Source: Pleomorphomonas sp. JP5 (GTDB lineage: Bacteria; Pseudomonadota; Alphaproteobacteria; Rhizobiales; Pleomorphomonadaceae). From it: DNA of 64,000 nt. The stretch is taken from positions 457,944-521,943 of the forward strand of contig NZ_JAMDLI010000008.1 in the NCBI RefSeq assembly GCF_023721815.1, in the 5' to 3' direction. Positions 55,147-64,000 of the stretch are shown one piece after another (the first letter of the stretch is position 1; the number at the start of each line of letters is the position of its first letter). Both the position numbers and the translations under genes were made by a program. Below the pieces are notes generated by a model, which was given only the letters and a program-made list of their open reading frames with translations, did not search any database and was not told the origin of the DNA.

Positions 55147-55374
55147 TCAGACGGCGAAGAGCAGCAGCAGGGCGATCAGCAGCGAGAAGATGCCGAGCGC
55201 TTCGGTCACGGCGAAGCCGAGAATCAGGCGACCGAACTGGCCGTCGGCGGCCGAAGGATTGCGGACGGCACTCGACAGGTAGTTGCCGAAGATGCTGCCG
55301 AGGCCGATGGCGGAACCGGCAATGCCGATGGTCGAAAGGCCAGCGCCGATGTACTTGGCGGCTTCAGCTTCCAT
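55147..55374 (-). CDS. atpE: F-type ATP synthase subunit c
   Basis: The 75-residue proteolipid forms the rotor ring. It shows a glycine-rich first helix ([21 protein letters not shown]), the polar loop RNPSA, and a second helix with the proton-binding carboxylate at E58 ([20 protein letters not shown]). Length and order match alphaproteobacterial c subunits. It follows atpB after 64 bases and is followed by a hairpin-rich gap. Confidence 0.97.
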   Translation of the reverse strand: MEAEAAKYIGAGLSTIGIAGSAIGLGSIFGNYLSSAVRNPSAADGQFGRLILGFAVTEALGIFSLLIALLLLFAV

Positions 55375-55438
55375 TGTAACGCTCCTTGAGAAACAGAGAT
55401 TTGGATGGTCTTGATGGGTGAACTTCGTCGATCCGTCC

Positions 55439-56197
55439 TCAGTGCCCCGGATGCAGGGCGTCGTTGAGGTACATGCAGGTGAGGATCGTGAAGACGTAGG
55501 CCTGGAGGAAAGCAACCAGGAATTCGAGGGCGGTCAGCGCCACCACCATGATCAGCGGCAACAGCGCTCCGAGGAAGCCGAAGGCGCCAAGCCCGGTCAG
55601 CGTCACCACGAAGCCCGCGAACACCTTGAGGGTGATGTGACCGGCCAGCATGTTCGCAAACAGACGGACGGAGAGGCTGAGCGGCCGCGACAGGAAGGAG
55701 ATGATCTCGATCATCGTCACCAGAGGCACGATCGCCGCCGGCACCCCCGAGGGAACGAACAGCTTCAGAAAGTGAGTGCCGTTCTTGTAGAAGCCGTAGA
55801 TGGTCACCGTGAAGATGACGAGCAGCGCCAGGGCAGCCGTGACGATGATGTGCGAGGTAACCGTGAAGAAATAGGGCACCATGCCAAATAGATTGGCGGT
55901 CAAGACGAACATGAACAGCGAGAACACAAGCGGCATGAAGCGCATACCGCTCTCGCCAGCCGTCGTCCTCAGAGTATTGGCCACGAACTCGTAGGAGAGT
56001 TCGGCCACTGTCTGAGCCCGCCCGGGGACCACGGCGCGAGACGAACTACCCCACAGCAGCACCAGCGCGATGGCGGCGAGCACCAGGACCATGAACAGCG
56101 AGGAGTTGGTGAAGGAGACATCGTAGCCGTCGATGTTGATGTCCACCAGCTTATGGATGCCGAACTGATGGATGGGATCGGTTCTTACGTCAGCCAC
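55439..56197 (-). CDS. atpB: F-type ATP synthase subunit a
   Basis: The 252-residue stator subunit provides the proton half-channels next to the c ring. It has five to six helices and the essential arginine, R178, in [17 protein letters not shown]. The N-terminus ([29 protein letters not shown]) is typical of alphaproteobacteria. It lies between atpI and atpE. Confidence 0.97.
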   Translation of the reverse strand: MADVRTDPIHQFGIHKLVDINIDGYDVSFTNSSLFMVLVLAAIALVLLWGSSSRAVVPGRAQTVAELSYEFVANTLRTTAGESGMRFMPLVFSLFMFVLTANLFGMVPYFFTVTSHIIVTAALALLVIFTVTIYGFYKNGTHFLKLFVPSGVPAAIVPLVTMIEIISFLSRPLSLSVRLFANMLAGHITLKVFAGFVVTLTGLGAFGFLGALLPLIMVVALTALEFLVAFLQAYVFTILTCMYLNDALHPGH

Positions 56198-56266
56198 CTT
56201 GAGGAGCTCCCTCGCTCGATCTCGCCCGCACTACGGCTCCGGGCCAGCCCGCCCTGCCGTTCAAAC

Positions 56267-56641
56267 TCAGTCTTCGCCGTCAGGCGCCCGACGCGGGGAC
56301 TTGCCCGCCTTGGCGGCAAAAGGATCTTTTGCCACACCCGTCGCACGCATCACGTTCAACGTCCCTGCCGCAAAGCCCAGCAACAGAAACACGATCATGC
56401 CCCACGGGCCAGTCCCGAAGAGGCGATCGATCGTATAGCCGATCACGAATCCAACGATCACCCCGGCCACGAACTCCGAGCCGACCTTCATCGCCTGACC
56501 GATACCGGTCAGCCCGGACGACTGCGACGCACCACCTTCGGGCTGCCGCTGATCCCGCCGAGCATCCGCCAGCTTCTCTCCCAGCGCCTTGAGGCGGGGA
56601 TCGCTTCCGGCGTCGTCCGGCCGTTCGTCATCCTGACCCAT
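56267..56641 (-). CDS. atpI: ATP synthase assembly protein AtpI
   Basis: The 124-residue protein has two membrane helices (VGSEFVAGVIVGFVIGYTID and GMIVFLLLGFAAGTLNVMRA) after a charged N-terminus, with a basic tail. AtpI assists c-ring assembly and possibly Mg2+ supply. It is the first gene of the Fo operon. I prefer the ATG at 56641 (GAGGATG upstream) to the ATG at 56671. Confidence 0.9.
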   Translation of the reverse strand: MGQDDERPDDAGSDPRLKALGEKLADARRDQRQPEGGASQSSGLTGIGQAMKVGSEFVAGVIVGFVIGYTIDRLFGTGPWGMIVFLLLGFAAGTLNVMRATGVAKDPFAAKAGKSPRRAPDGED

Positions 56642-56709
56642 CGGCGGCATCCTCAAGAACGCAGTCGCCAAGGCCCTGCAAGATCGGGGTAATCCCTGAT
56701 TTGGCCGGC

Positions 56710-56738
56710 ACCATAGTGTTCACACGGATGCCTGTCAA
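56710..56738 (-). promoter_or_regulatory. Sigma-70-type promoter of the Fo ATPase operon
   Basis: On the minus strand TTGACA (56738-56733) is followed after exactly 17 bases by TATGGT (56715-56710). Predicted transcription starts about 60 bases before the atpI ATG. The gap between smc and atpI (56642-56887) is less GC-rich than its surroundings and otherwise empty. Confidence 0.7.
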
Positions 56739-56887
56739 GATTGGCGACGGCCTATACATTTCATTGATTTATATGCCATTTCCGCCATCGGAACCACCGC
56801 CATTCCCAGACTACGACCTTAGTCGAGGCGGGCGTAATCGATTAAGCTGCCATCGCCTCGCAACACGCCCTGTAAAGCCGCCACAGC

Positions 56888-59800
56888 TCAACTCGCCTCA
56901 CGGAAGGATTCGGCCGTTTCGAGGTCGACGGAAACCAGTTGCGACACGCCTCGCTCGGCCATGGTGACGCCGAACAGGCGACTCATCCGGGCCATTGTGA
57001 TCGGGTTATGAGTAATGACAACGAAGCGAGTCTCTGTCGAACGGGACATCTCTTCGAGAAGGTCGCAGTAGCGTTCGACATTCGCATCGTCGAGCGGTGC
57101 GTCCACCTCGTCGAGCACGCAGATCGGCGCGGGATTGGTGAGGAAGACCGCGAAGATCAGCGCCATGGCCGTCAGCGCCTGTTCGCCACCGGAAAGAAGC
57201 GTCATGGTCTGCGGCTTCTTGCCCGGCGGACGGGCAAGGATCTCCAGGCCGGCTTCCAGCGGGTCCTCGGCGTCGACAAGCTGCAACTCGGCCGTGCCAC
57301 CGCCGAACAGATGCACGAAAAGTCGCTGGAAGTGGGAGTTGACGATACCGAAGGCGTTGAGCAACCGCTCGCGGGCCTCGCGGTTCAGATTCTGGATGCC
57401 CAGGCGCAGCCGGCGGATCGCCTCGATCAGATCTTCGCGCTCGTTGACCAGGGTATCCAGCCGTTCTTCCAACTCGGCCTGTTCCGCCTCCGCCTGGAGA
57501 TTGACGCCACCGAGCTTGTCACGCTCGACCTTCAACCGCTCGAGCCGGGTCTCGACACCGGCCAGATCCGGCAACGGCGCGGCGTCGTCGATTTCGGCGA
57601 GCTGACGCAAGGCATAAAGGGGCGCGTCGAAGCGATCGCGCATCTCGGTGGCATATTCCTCAAGCCGCTGCTTGGCGGCGGCGAGCCGTTCCTCGGCCCG
57701 CACTCGCCCCTCTCGAATGGTCGATAGGCGAGCGAGCGCCTCGGCGGCCGCGCGATCGGCCTCGCCGGCCTGCATCTCGCCCTCGCGAAGACGATCCGCT
57801 GCCTCGGTACTGGCGGCCTCCGCAGTCGCAACCGCCCTCATCAGGCCGCGCCGGGCTTCGACAATCTCGTCGGGTCGATCGATCAGTTCGGCCCGTTCGT
57901 CCTCCACCTGGGCGAGCCGGTCGTCCAGTTCATCCAGGTGAGCCGCGGCATGACGGACTCGATCGCCCCAGCCGGCCCGCTCGCGTTCGATCGCCTCCAT
58001 GCGCCGCTTACGGAGTTCACCCTCGCGGCGGATCATGTCAACGGCGGCGCGCGCCTCCGAGAACCGGGCGCGCGTATCGGCCGCCTCACCCCGGAGGGCA
58101 TGAACCCGGGCCGATAGCTCCGAGGCGTCGGCGAGCTCGGCATACCTCTCCTCGGCCTCGGTCTTGCGGGCAGCTTGATCCTCCGCGTCGGTGGCGAGGC
58201 GTTCGCGCTGGCCGGCGGCGGCTGCACGGCGGGCAACGGTTTCGGCCAGTGCCCGCTCGGCGACCAGCAGTCGGTCACGCGCGGTGGCGGCGGAGCGCTC
58301 GGCGACCTTGACCGCCTCGCGGGCGGCGCGCTCCTCGGCCTCCGCGTCACGAAGGCGCGCTTCGGCGTCATCGAGAACCTGACGCCTGGTTGCGCAAAGC
58401 TCGCCCGCCGTTTCGCGAAGAGCGTCGATTTCGGCAAGCCGGTTGCGGGCGGCTAGCCTGCTGGCTGCGACTGTCGGCGCGTCCGCGGCGGCGGCGTAGC
58501 CATCCCAGCGCCAGATCGCCCCTTCAAGGGTCACAAGCATCTGGCCAGCGGCGAGCAGGGGCTGCAGTCGAGCGGCGTCCTCGCCCGCAACGACGCCGAT
58601 CTGCCGCAGGCGGCGGCCAATGAGAGCCGGGCCTTCCACAAACTTGGCGAGCGACGGGACCCCGTCGGGCAACGGCCGGTCGCCGGCGTCGTCACCGGGC
58701 ATTGTCCAGTAGGCCGGCGCGCGGTCGTCGATCGGCGCTTCGATATCCTCGCCAAGCGCGGCCGCCAGCGCCGTCTCGAAGCCTTTCTGCGGGACGAGCC
58801 GATCGACCAGCGGCGGGAACAACTGGCCGTGCTCGATGTCCAGCATCTTGGCCAGAGTGCGCGCCTCGGTATCGAGCTTCTGGAGCTCGCGCTCCGCCTC
58901 GGCCAGCGGCCCCGTTGCGGCAAGACGCTCTTCCTCGGCAGCGCCGCGGCCGGCCTCGGCATCGGCCAACGTCGCCTCGGCCTCGAACACCATGGCGGCG
59001 GACAGCTCGATCTCCTCCCGGGCCTCGGCGATGGCGTCGTCCGCGCCGAGCCGCTCGTCGAGTTCGGCCAGTTCCGAATCGATCCCTTCGAGGTCGCGCA
59101 ACAGGCGGTCGAGCCGGAGCCCGGCTTCGCGGATTTCGCGCTCAAGCGCCCCCTTCAGCGCGGCTGCCTCGGCCTCGGCGGCGGTGGCCGTCGCGAGCTC
59201 CGCGTCGATCTCGGATAGACGAGTAGCAATGTCGGAAGCGAATGCTTCGGCCTCCGCCCGGCGCTCCTCCTCGCCTAGCTCCTCGGCGGCCAGCGTCTCC
59301 GCCTCGTCGGCAAGGGCAGCCAGACGCTCGTCATTCTCGGCCACCAGCGCCGCTTCGCGCGTACGGTCGCGAGCGATCTCTTCGGCGCGGCGAGAAAGCT
59401 CGGCCAGCCTCTCGCGAGCGCGGCGCTCCTCGGCCTCGGATTCGGCCAGCGCGATCCGCAGCCGCTGCAGAGCGGCAGCCGTTTCGACCGCCCGATCGCG
59501 AAGGCCAGGCAAATCGTGGGCGATGATCGCCTGCCGACGAACGGCCTCGGTTTGCGCGGCCTGTGCGTCGGCCACCGCACCGAAGCTGTCGGTCATTTGC
59601 GCTTCGGCTTCCTCGACCTGGGTCATCAGGTCGCTGACGCGCAAAAAGGCGACGGTGGCTTCCGCTTTTCGGATATCGGCTGAAAGGTTGCGGTAGCGCG
59701 CAGCCTGGCGGGCCTGCCTGCGCAAACCGTCGAGCCGCGCCTCGATCTCCCGCAACACGTCTTCCATGCGCGTGAGATTGGTTTCGGCGCCCTTGAGGCG

Positions 59801-60346
59801 CAGTTCCGCATCATGGCGGCGGGAATGCAGGCCGGAAATGCCGGCGGCCTCTTCCAGGATGGTGCGCCGCTGCGTCGGCTTGGCGGCGATCAGTTCGCCG
59901 ATCTGTCCCTGCCGCACCATGGCCGGCGAGCGCGCGCCGGTGGAAGCATCCGCGAAGAGGAGCTGCACGTCGCGGGCCCGCACGTCCTTGCCGTTGATGC
60001 GATAGGACGACCCCGCCTGCCGTTCGATGCGGCGGGTGACCTCAAGGAGATCGGCGTCATTGAAGGCGGGCGGCGCGGTGCGCTGATCGTTCCTCAGCAC
60101 CAGCGTCACTTCGGCGGCATTGCGGGCAGGCCGCTTGCCCGAGCCGGAGAAAATGACGTCGTCCATGCCGGAGGCGCGCATCGCCTTGTAGGAGCTTTCG
60201 CCCATTACCCAGCGCATTGCCTCGACGAGATTGGACTTGCCACAACCGTTCGGTCCGACAACGCCGGTCAGGCCGGGTTCGATGACGAACTCGGAGAAGT
60301 CCACGAAGGACTTGAAGCCCTGTATCTTCAGCCGCTCGAACTGCAT
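56888..60346 (-). CDS. smc: Chromosome segregation protein SMC
   Basis: The 1152-residue condensin ATPase starts MQFERLKIQGFKSFVD, has Walker A GPNGCGKSN near residue 34, a first coiled coil, a hinge around residues 510-640, and a second coiled coil rich in Glu, Ala and Arg. The C-terminal head has the signature LLSGGEQALTAMALIFAVF and Walker B PICVLDEVDAPLDDANVERY. It organises and segregates the chromosome with ScpA and ScpB. It follows dsbA on the same strand across a strong hairpin. Confidence 0.97.
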   Translation of the reverse strand: MQFERLKIQGFKSFVDFSEFVIEPGLTGVVGPNGCGKSNLVEAMRWVMGESSYKAMRASGMDDVIFSGSGKRPARNAAEVTLVLRNDQRTAPPAFNDADLLEVTRRIERQAGSSYRINGKDVRARDVQLLFADASTGARSPAMVRQGQIGELIAAKPTQRRTILEEAAGISGLHSRRHDAELRLKGAETNLTRMEDVLREIEARLDGLRRQARQAARYRNLSADIRKAEATVAFLRVSDLMTQVEEAEAQMTDSFGAVADAQAAQTEAVRRQAIIAHDLPGLRDRAVETAAALQRLRIALAESEAEERRARERLAELSRRAEEIARDRTREAALVAENDERLAALADEAETLAAEELGEEERRAEAEAFASDIATRLSEIDAELATATAAEAEAAALKGALEREIREAGLRLDRLLRDLEGIDSELAELDERLGADDAIAEAREEIELSAAMVFEAEATLADAEAGRGAAEEERLAATGPLAEAERELQKLDTEARTLAKMLDIEHGQLFPPLVDRLVPQKGFETALAAALGEDIEAPIDDRAPAYWTMPGDDAGDRPLPDGVPSLAKFVEGPALIGRRLRQIGVVAGEDAARLQPLLAAGQMLVTLEGAIWRWDGYAAAADAPTVAASRLAARNRLAEIDALRETAGELCATRRQVLDDAEARLRDAEAEERAAREAVKVAERSAATARDRLLVAERALAETVARRAAAAGQRERLATDAEDQAARKTEAEERYAELADASELSARVHALRGEAADTRARFSEARAAVDMIRREGELRKRRMEAIERERAGWGDRVRHAAAHLDELDDRLAQVEDERAELIDRPDEIVEARRGLMRAVATAEAASTEAADRLREGEMQAGEADRAAAEALARLSTIREGRVRAEERLAAAKQRLEEYATEMRDRFDAPLYALRQLAEIDDAAPLPDLAGVETRLERLKVERDKLGGVNLQAEAEQAELEERLDTLVNEREDLIEAIRRLRLGIQNLNREARERLLNAFGIVNSHFQRLFVHLFGGGTAELQLVDAEDPLEAGLEILARPPGKKPQTMTLLSGGEQALTAMALIFAVFLTNPAPICVLDEVDAPLDDANVERYCDLLEEMSRSTETRFVVITHNPITMARMSRLFGVTMAERGVSQLVSVDLETAESFREAS

Positions 60347-60413
60347 TGGCGATCCGCTTCGGCCCCACTCTATTCATAGAGTGTGACCCTGCCATGGACC
60401 ACCACATCATGAA

Positions 60414-60453
60414 GGCCGCGACACACGCCCGGCAAGAGGCGTGAGTCGCGGCC
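60414..60453 (-). terminator. Strong hairpin between dsbA and smc
   Basis: Arms GGCCGCGAC-a-CACGCC and GGCGTG-a-GTCGCGGCC pair over 15 bp with one A-A mismatch. It lies between the dsbA stop and the smc start. There is no U-run, so it may attenuate rather than end transcription, letting smc be only partly co-transcribed with dsbA. Confidence 0.5.
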
Positions 60454-60493
60454 CTGTTGATATCCGGCGGTTATCACCAGCTGAGAATCAGCC

Positions 60494-61144
60494 TCAGAGA
60501 AGCGGATCGATCTTGGCCGACATCTCTTCGACCGACATGAAGCCAACCTCGCGCTGGCCGTTGATGAAGAAGGTCGGCGTTCCCGTGATGCCAAACTCGT
60601 CGGCGCCGCGCTTGCGCGTCGCGTTGAGATCGTCGAGCAGCTTCTGGTCCGTCAACGTGGCCTCGAAGGTTGCGGGCGAGTAGCCGAACTGCTTGGAGAC
60701 ATTGCGCAACCCGCTGAGCGGATCCTCGACAAAGGCCCATTCGCGCTGCGTCTTGAAGAGATAGGACACCACCTCGAAATACTTGCCGCCCGGAGCGTTG
60801 CGCGCCAGCATGAAGCCGGCGGCGGCCAGCGGGTCCAGTGGGAACTCGCGAAGCACGAAATACATCTTGCCCGTGTCGATGTACTTGGTCTTGATCTCTT
60901 CAAAGGTCTTGTTGTGGAAATCGGCGCAATGGCTGCAGGTCATCGACATGTACTCGACGACCTTCACCTTGGCATTGGGATCCCCCAGCGCCATATCGGG
61001 TAGCGCACCCGGCTTCATGAGTTCGTTCTCATCCACCGTAGCTGCCGGTTCCTGGGCGAAAGCCAGCCCGGGGAAGGAAGCGAACGCGGCAAAGCCGGCC
61101 GCGGCTACAGCTGTGGTCGTGAGGAAGCGGCGGCGAGTCAACAT
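60494..61144 (-). CDS. DsbA family thiol:disulfide interchange protein
   Basis: The 216-residue periplasmic thioredoxin-fold protein has an N-terminal signal with a twin-arginine-like start (TRRRFLTTTAVAAAGFAAFA). The active site is C70-S-H-C73 (YMSMTCSHCADFH), and the cis-proline loop is GITGTPTFFINGQ. It belongs to the Thioredoxin_4 (DsbG/BdbD-like) group that oxidises exported proteins. It lies between the DUF721 gene and smc, the usual rhizobial order. Confidence 0.93.
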   Translation of the reverse strand: MLTRRRFLTTTAVAAAGFAAFASFPGLAFAQEPAATVDENELMKPGALPDMALGDPNAKVKVVEYMSMTCSHCADFHNKTFEEIKTKYIDTGKMYFVLREFPLDPLAAAGFMLARNAPGGKYFEVVSYLFKTQREWAFVEDPLSGLRNVSKQFGYSPATFEATLTDQKLLDDLNATRKRGADEFGITGTPTFFINGQREVGFMSVEEMSAKIDPLL

Positions 61145-61241
61145 GTCGTTCCCTTTCGGATAACCGGCCCTACAGGGTCCGTCATTGGCGGCAAATTATG
61201 GCAAGGCCACGTCAATGGAAAGAGGATGTGTTCTTTCCGCC

Positions 61242-61769
61242 TCAACGACGGGCGCGGCTGTCGCCACTGATGGCCCTTCCCAACCGCTCGACGGCCGCCT
61301 TCAGGCCATCATCGGAAATGCCTGAGGCGAGCGTCCGAACCCGCGCCTCGGCTTCCGGCGAAAGCTTTGCCAGCTTCGGCCGTGGCGGCGGTCCGATCTT
61401 CACCGGGGGCAGTTGCAAAGGCTTCAGGCGACCGACGAGGCGGTAGCCGAAAAAGGTGTTGATGCGCTCGATGAGCTGTGGGGCCTCGAGCGACAGGCGC
61501 ATGGCCGCCGCGCCGGAGCAACGCACGGTCAGCACCGCTGGCTCGTGGTCCTCTTCGTCGATCAGTCCTTTCGGCCTGCGAGGCCAGGAAAGCTGGTCGG
61601 GCGCCGTGGTTTCGGCGTAGGCGGGGCCGACGATATCGGGCCAGTGAGCGACGAGATCGAGCGTGGCGAAGCCGCGTTTGCGGCAAGCTGCATTGAGCGG
61701 CGCGGCAATGATGTCGGCGAGCGGCCTCACACCCTTGTAGACGAAAGCCGGTTTTCTCAAGCGCGCCAT
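61242..61769 (-). CDS. DUF721 (DciA-like) domain protein
   Basis: The 175-residue protein has the DUF721/DciA core in its first 120 residues: PLADIIAAPLNAACRKRGFA, HWPDIVGPAYAETTAPDQL, AVLTVRCSGAAAMRLSLEAP and INTFFGYRLVGRLK. DciA in some bacteria loads the replicative helicase; whether this rhizobial type does the same is not shown. It is divergent from mutY and is followed by dsbA and smc. Confidence 0.85.
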   Translation of the reverse strand: MARLRKPAFVYKGVRPLADIIAAPLNAACRKRGFATLDLVAHWPDIVGPAYAETTAPDQLSWPRRPKGLIDEEDHEPAVLTVRCSGAAAMRLSLEAPQLIERINTFFGYRLVGRLKPLQLPPVKIGPPPRPKLAKLSPEAEARVRTLASGISDDGLKAAVERLGRAISGDSRARR

Positions 61770-61830
61770 CTGCTATGGAACCTCCAGCATCCCATCGGGA
61801 CTTATACTCTCAAGCCGCAGGTTATCTCAC

Positions 61831-62943
61831 ATGCCGGCGCCATCCGCCACAGCCCTTCTCGACTGGTACGACGTTCACGCCCGCCGACTGCCCTGGCGAG
61901 TGCCGCCGGAAGACCGGGCACTTGGCGTCCTGCCGGATCCCTATCGCGTCTGGCTCTCGGAGGTGATGCTCCAGCAGACGACGGTCGCGGCCGTCAAGAG
62001 CTATTTCCTGGATTTTCTGGAGCGCTGGCCGACCTTGCAGGCACTTGCCGCCGCTCCGCGCGACGATGTGATGGCCGCATGGGCGGGCCTTGGCTACTAC
62101 TCTCGCGCCCGCAATCTCAAGGCCTGCGCCGAGACTGTAGCCCGCGACCATGACGGCCGTTTTCCCGATACGGTGGAGGGCCTTGCCGCCCTGCCCGGCA
62201 TCGGCCCCTACACGGCGGCGGCGATCGCTGCCATCGCTTTCGACGTGCCGGCCACGGTCGTCGACGGCAACGTCGAACGGGTGGTGGCGCGCCTGTTCGA
62301 GCTGGAGACGCCGCTGCCGGATGTCAAGCCGGAGATCCGGCGCCTGACGGCGACGATGACCCCCGACCAACGGCCGGGTGATTTCGCCCAGGCCATGATG
62401 GATCTTGGAGCCACCATCTGCACACCCAAGCGCCCGGCCTGCGCCTTGTGTCCGTGGTCAGAGCCCTGTCTCGCCCGCCGTCGCGGGGATGCCGAAACCT
62501 TGCCAAGACGACGGCCCAAGGCGGAGCGGCCGACCCGCCACGGCGTCGCCTTCGTCGCCCGGCGGCACGATAGAGCGCTCCTTGTCCGCCGCAGAGCCGA
62601 CAAGGGCCTTCTAGGAGGCATGCTGGAGGTCCCCGGTAGCGAATGGCGGGAGGTGACGACGGTGGATGAGGCCACCGCCCCGTTCCAGGCTGGCTGGAAG
62701 AACGCGGGAAAAGTCGAGCACACCTTCACCCATTTTCATCTTGTGCTGACGGTCATGGCCACCGAGGTCGGCGATCGACCGCCGCCCGCCGGCTGTTTCT
62801 GGCTCGACGCCGCCGCCGTGGCGGGCGAGGCTCTGCCAACGGTGATGCGCAAGGTCGTCGAAGCGGCGACGGGCGCGCCGATACGACGAGCAGCTCGACG
62901 CTCAGGGCCGGCTCCACATGCCAAGCCAGCATCCGGAAGTTGA
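61831..62943 (+). CDS. mutY: A/G-specific adenine DNA glycosylase
   Basis: The 370-residue repair enzyme removes adenine paired with 8-oxoguanine. Seen are the catalytic HhH-GPD region (EVMLQQTTVAAVKSYFLDF, AWAGLGYYSRARNL, LPGIGPYTAAAIAAIAF with the catalytic Asp in VVDGNVERV). The 4Fe-4S motif C-x6-C-x2-C-x5-C lies in CTPKRPACALCPWSEPC, and the C-terminal NUDIX-like recognition domain (VEHTFTHFHLVLTVMA) follows. It is divergent from the DUF721 gene. Confidence 0.96.
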   Translation: MPAPSATALLDWYDVHARRLPWRVPPEDRALGVLPDPYRVWLSEVMLQQTTVAAVKSYFLDFLERWPTLQALAAAPRDDVMAAWAGLGYYSRARNLKACAETVARDHDGRFPDTVEGLAALPGIGPYTAAAIAAIAFDVPATVVDGNVERVVARLFELETPLPDVKPEIRRLTATMTPDQRPGDFAQAMMDLGATICTPKRPACALCPWSEPCLARRRGDAETLPRRRPKAERPTRHGVAFVARRHDRALLVRRRADKGLLGGMLEVPGSEWREVTTVDEATAPFQAGWKNAGKVEHTFTHFHLVLTVMATEVGDRPPPAGCFWLDAAAVAGEALPTVMRKVVEAATGAPIRRAARRSGPAPHAKPASGS

Positions 62944-63167
62944 GTGATTGCTTTCAGCTACGACCATCGTCGCAAGAAAACTAACTTGGCGGTTAACGGC
63001 GAAGGTGCGATAATCCCGGGCATTGGGGCGTGACCCGACAGTCATTAGGTCGGCCCTCGTCGGGTTGGGCTAATCCGGCGTGAAGGTCGGGCGACAGAGA
63101 TTTTCAGGGTAGGCCAACCCCGCATGCCGAATGGCACGGGTTTAAAAAATAGGCGCCAATAAGAAAT

Positions 63168-63198
63168 GGCTCTCCGAACGATCGGGGAGCCTTCTTTT
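63168..63198. terminator. Bidirectional intrinsic terminator between mutY and ccrM
   Basis: Arms GGCTCTCCGA and TCGGGGAGCC (one G-U pair) with a 4-base loop are followed by TTCTTTT on the plus strand and by ATTTCTT on the minus strand. It lies 20 bases past the ccrM stop. The preceding bases 62944-63167 hold no recognisable gene. Confidence 0.85.
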
Positions 63199-63218
63199 GT
63201 AACTGGACGTTTGTTCCG

Positions 63219-64000
<782 letters not shown>

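Noticed and set aside
58836-59696. A 286-codon serine/alanine-rich plus-strand ORF inside smc
   Set aside because: It is the antisense of the SMC coiled coil, whose Glu/Arg/Ala codons read as Ser/Ala on the other strand.
62944-63167. Possible small RNA or riboswitch between mutY and ccrM
   Set aside because: Some self-complementary stretches (CCCGAC / GTCGGG) exist, but I see no promoter or known riboswitch core.

Overview
The window is GC-rich chromosomal DNA from an alphaproteobacterium, most likely a member of the Hyphomicrobiales (Rhizobiales). The indicators are a split-stalk F-ATPase operon (atpI-B-E-b'-b) near rnhB, the order mutY / DUF721 / dsbA / smc, a ccrM cell-cycle methyltransferase, and an imuA-imuB-dnaE2 mutagenesis cassette under a GTTC-N7-GTTC SOS box, which is the alphaproteobacterial LexA site. 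A family such as Pleomorphomonadaceae would fit, but that is a guess. I saw no tRNA, rRNA, CRISPR array, intact mobile element or prophage.

Layout. 1-1.2 kb: the end of a hexuronate or mannitol-type dehydrogenase and an altronate dehydratase gene broken by a large out-of-frame deletion. 1.2-7.8 kb: a LysE exporter and the SOS mutasome. 7.9-12 kb: a DeoR regulator with a triple-repeat operator, a NudK-type Nudix hydrolase, a palindrome cluster, Sua5/TsaC and a histone-deacetylase-like protein. 12.5-17 kb: a small orphan ORF, a copper pair (DUF2946, PCu(A)C), a CorA transporter and a Na/Pi cotransporter. 17.5-25 kb: an AraC regulator, then a TetR regulator divergent from an RND efflux operon with two lipoprotein adaptors (TriABC-like architecture). 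25-30.5 kb: a Tat-exported CpdB, a GNAT protein, dxs and a GyrI-like protein.

30.7-37.7 kb is one tightly coupled leftward operon: two CUT1 permeases, a sugar-binding protein, a GH2 glycosidase and the ATPase, with translational ATGA overlaps. An 1170-base gap without a recognisable gene follows. 38.8-46.9 kb: xseB, pdxH, a DnaJ-like chaperone with a DUF1499 membrane protein, an MBL hydrolase, a small membrane protein, an MFS transporter, tlyA and rlmD. 47-53.9 kb: alanine dehydrogenase with a divergent Lrp regulator, a chemoreceptor, a GNAT gene cut by an IS110 remnant, aroC and rnhB. 53.9-64 kb: the Fo ATPase operon with a clear promoter, smc, dsbA, DUF721, mutY and partial ccrM.

I did not find a convincing new multi-gene system. 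The best leads are the GH2-CUT1 operon of unknown glycoside specificity, the two-adaptor RND pump with paired operators and no outer-membrane channel gene, the phased DeoR operator, the broken uxaA, the IS110 scar at the start of a GNAT gene, and the scattering of genes (hdac, xseB, dxs, tlyA-rlmD) that commonly lie together in related genomes.
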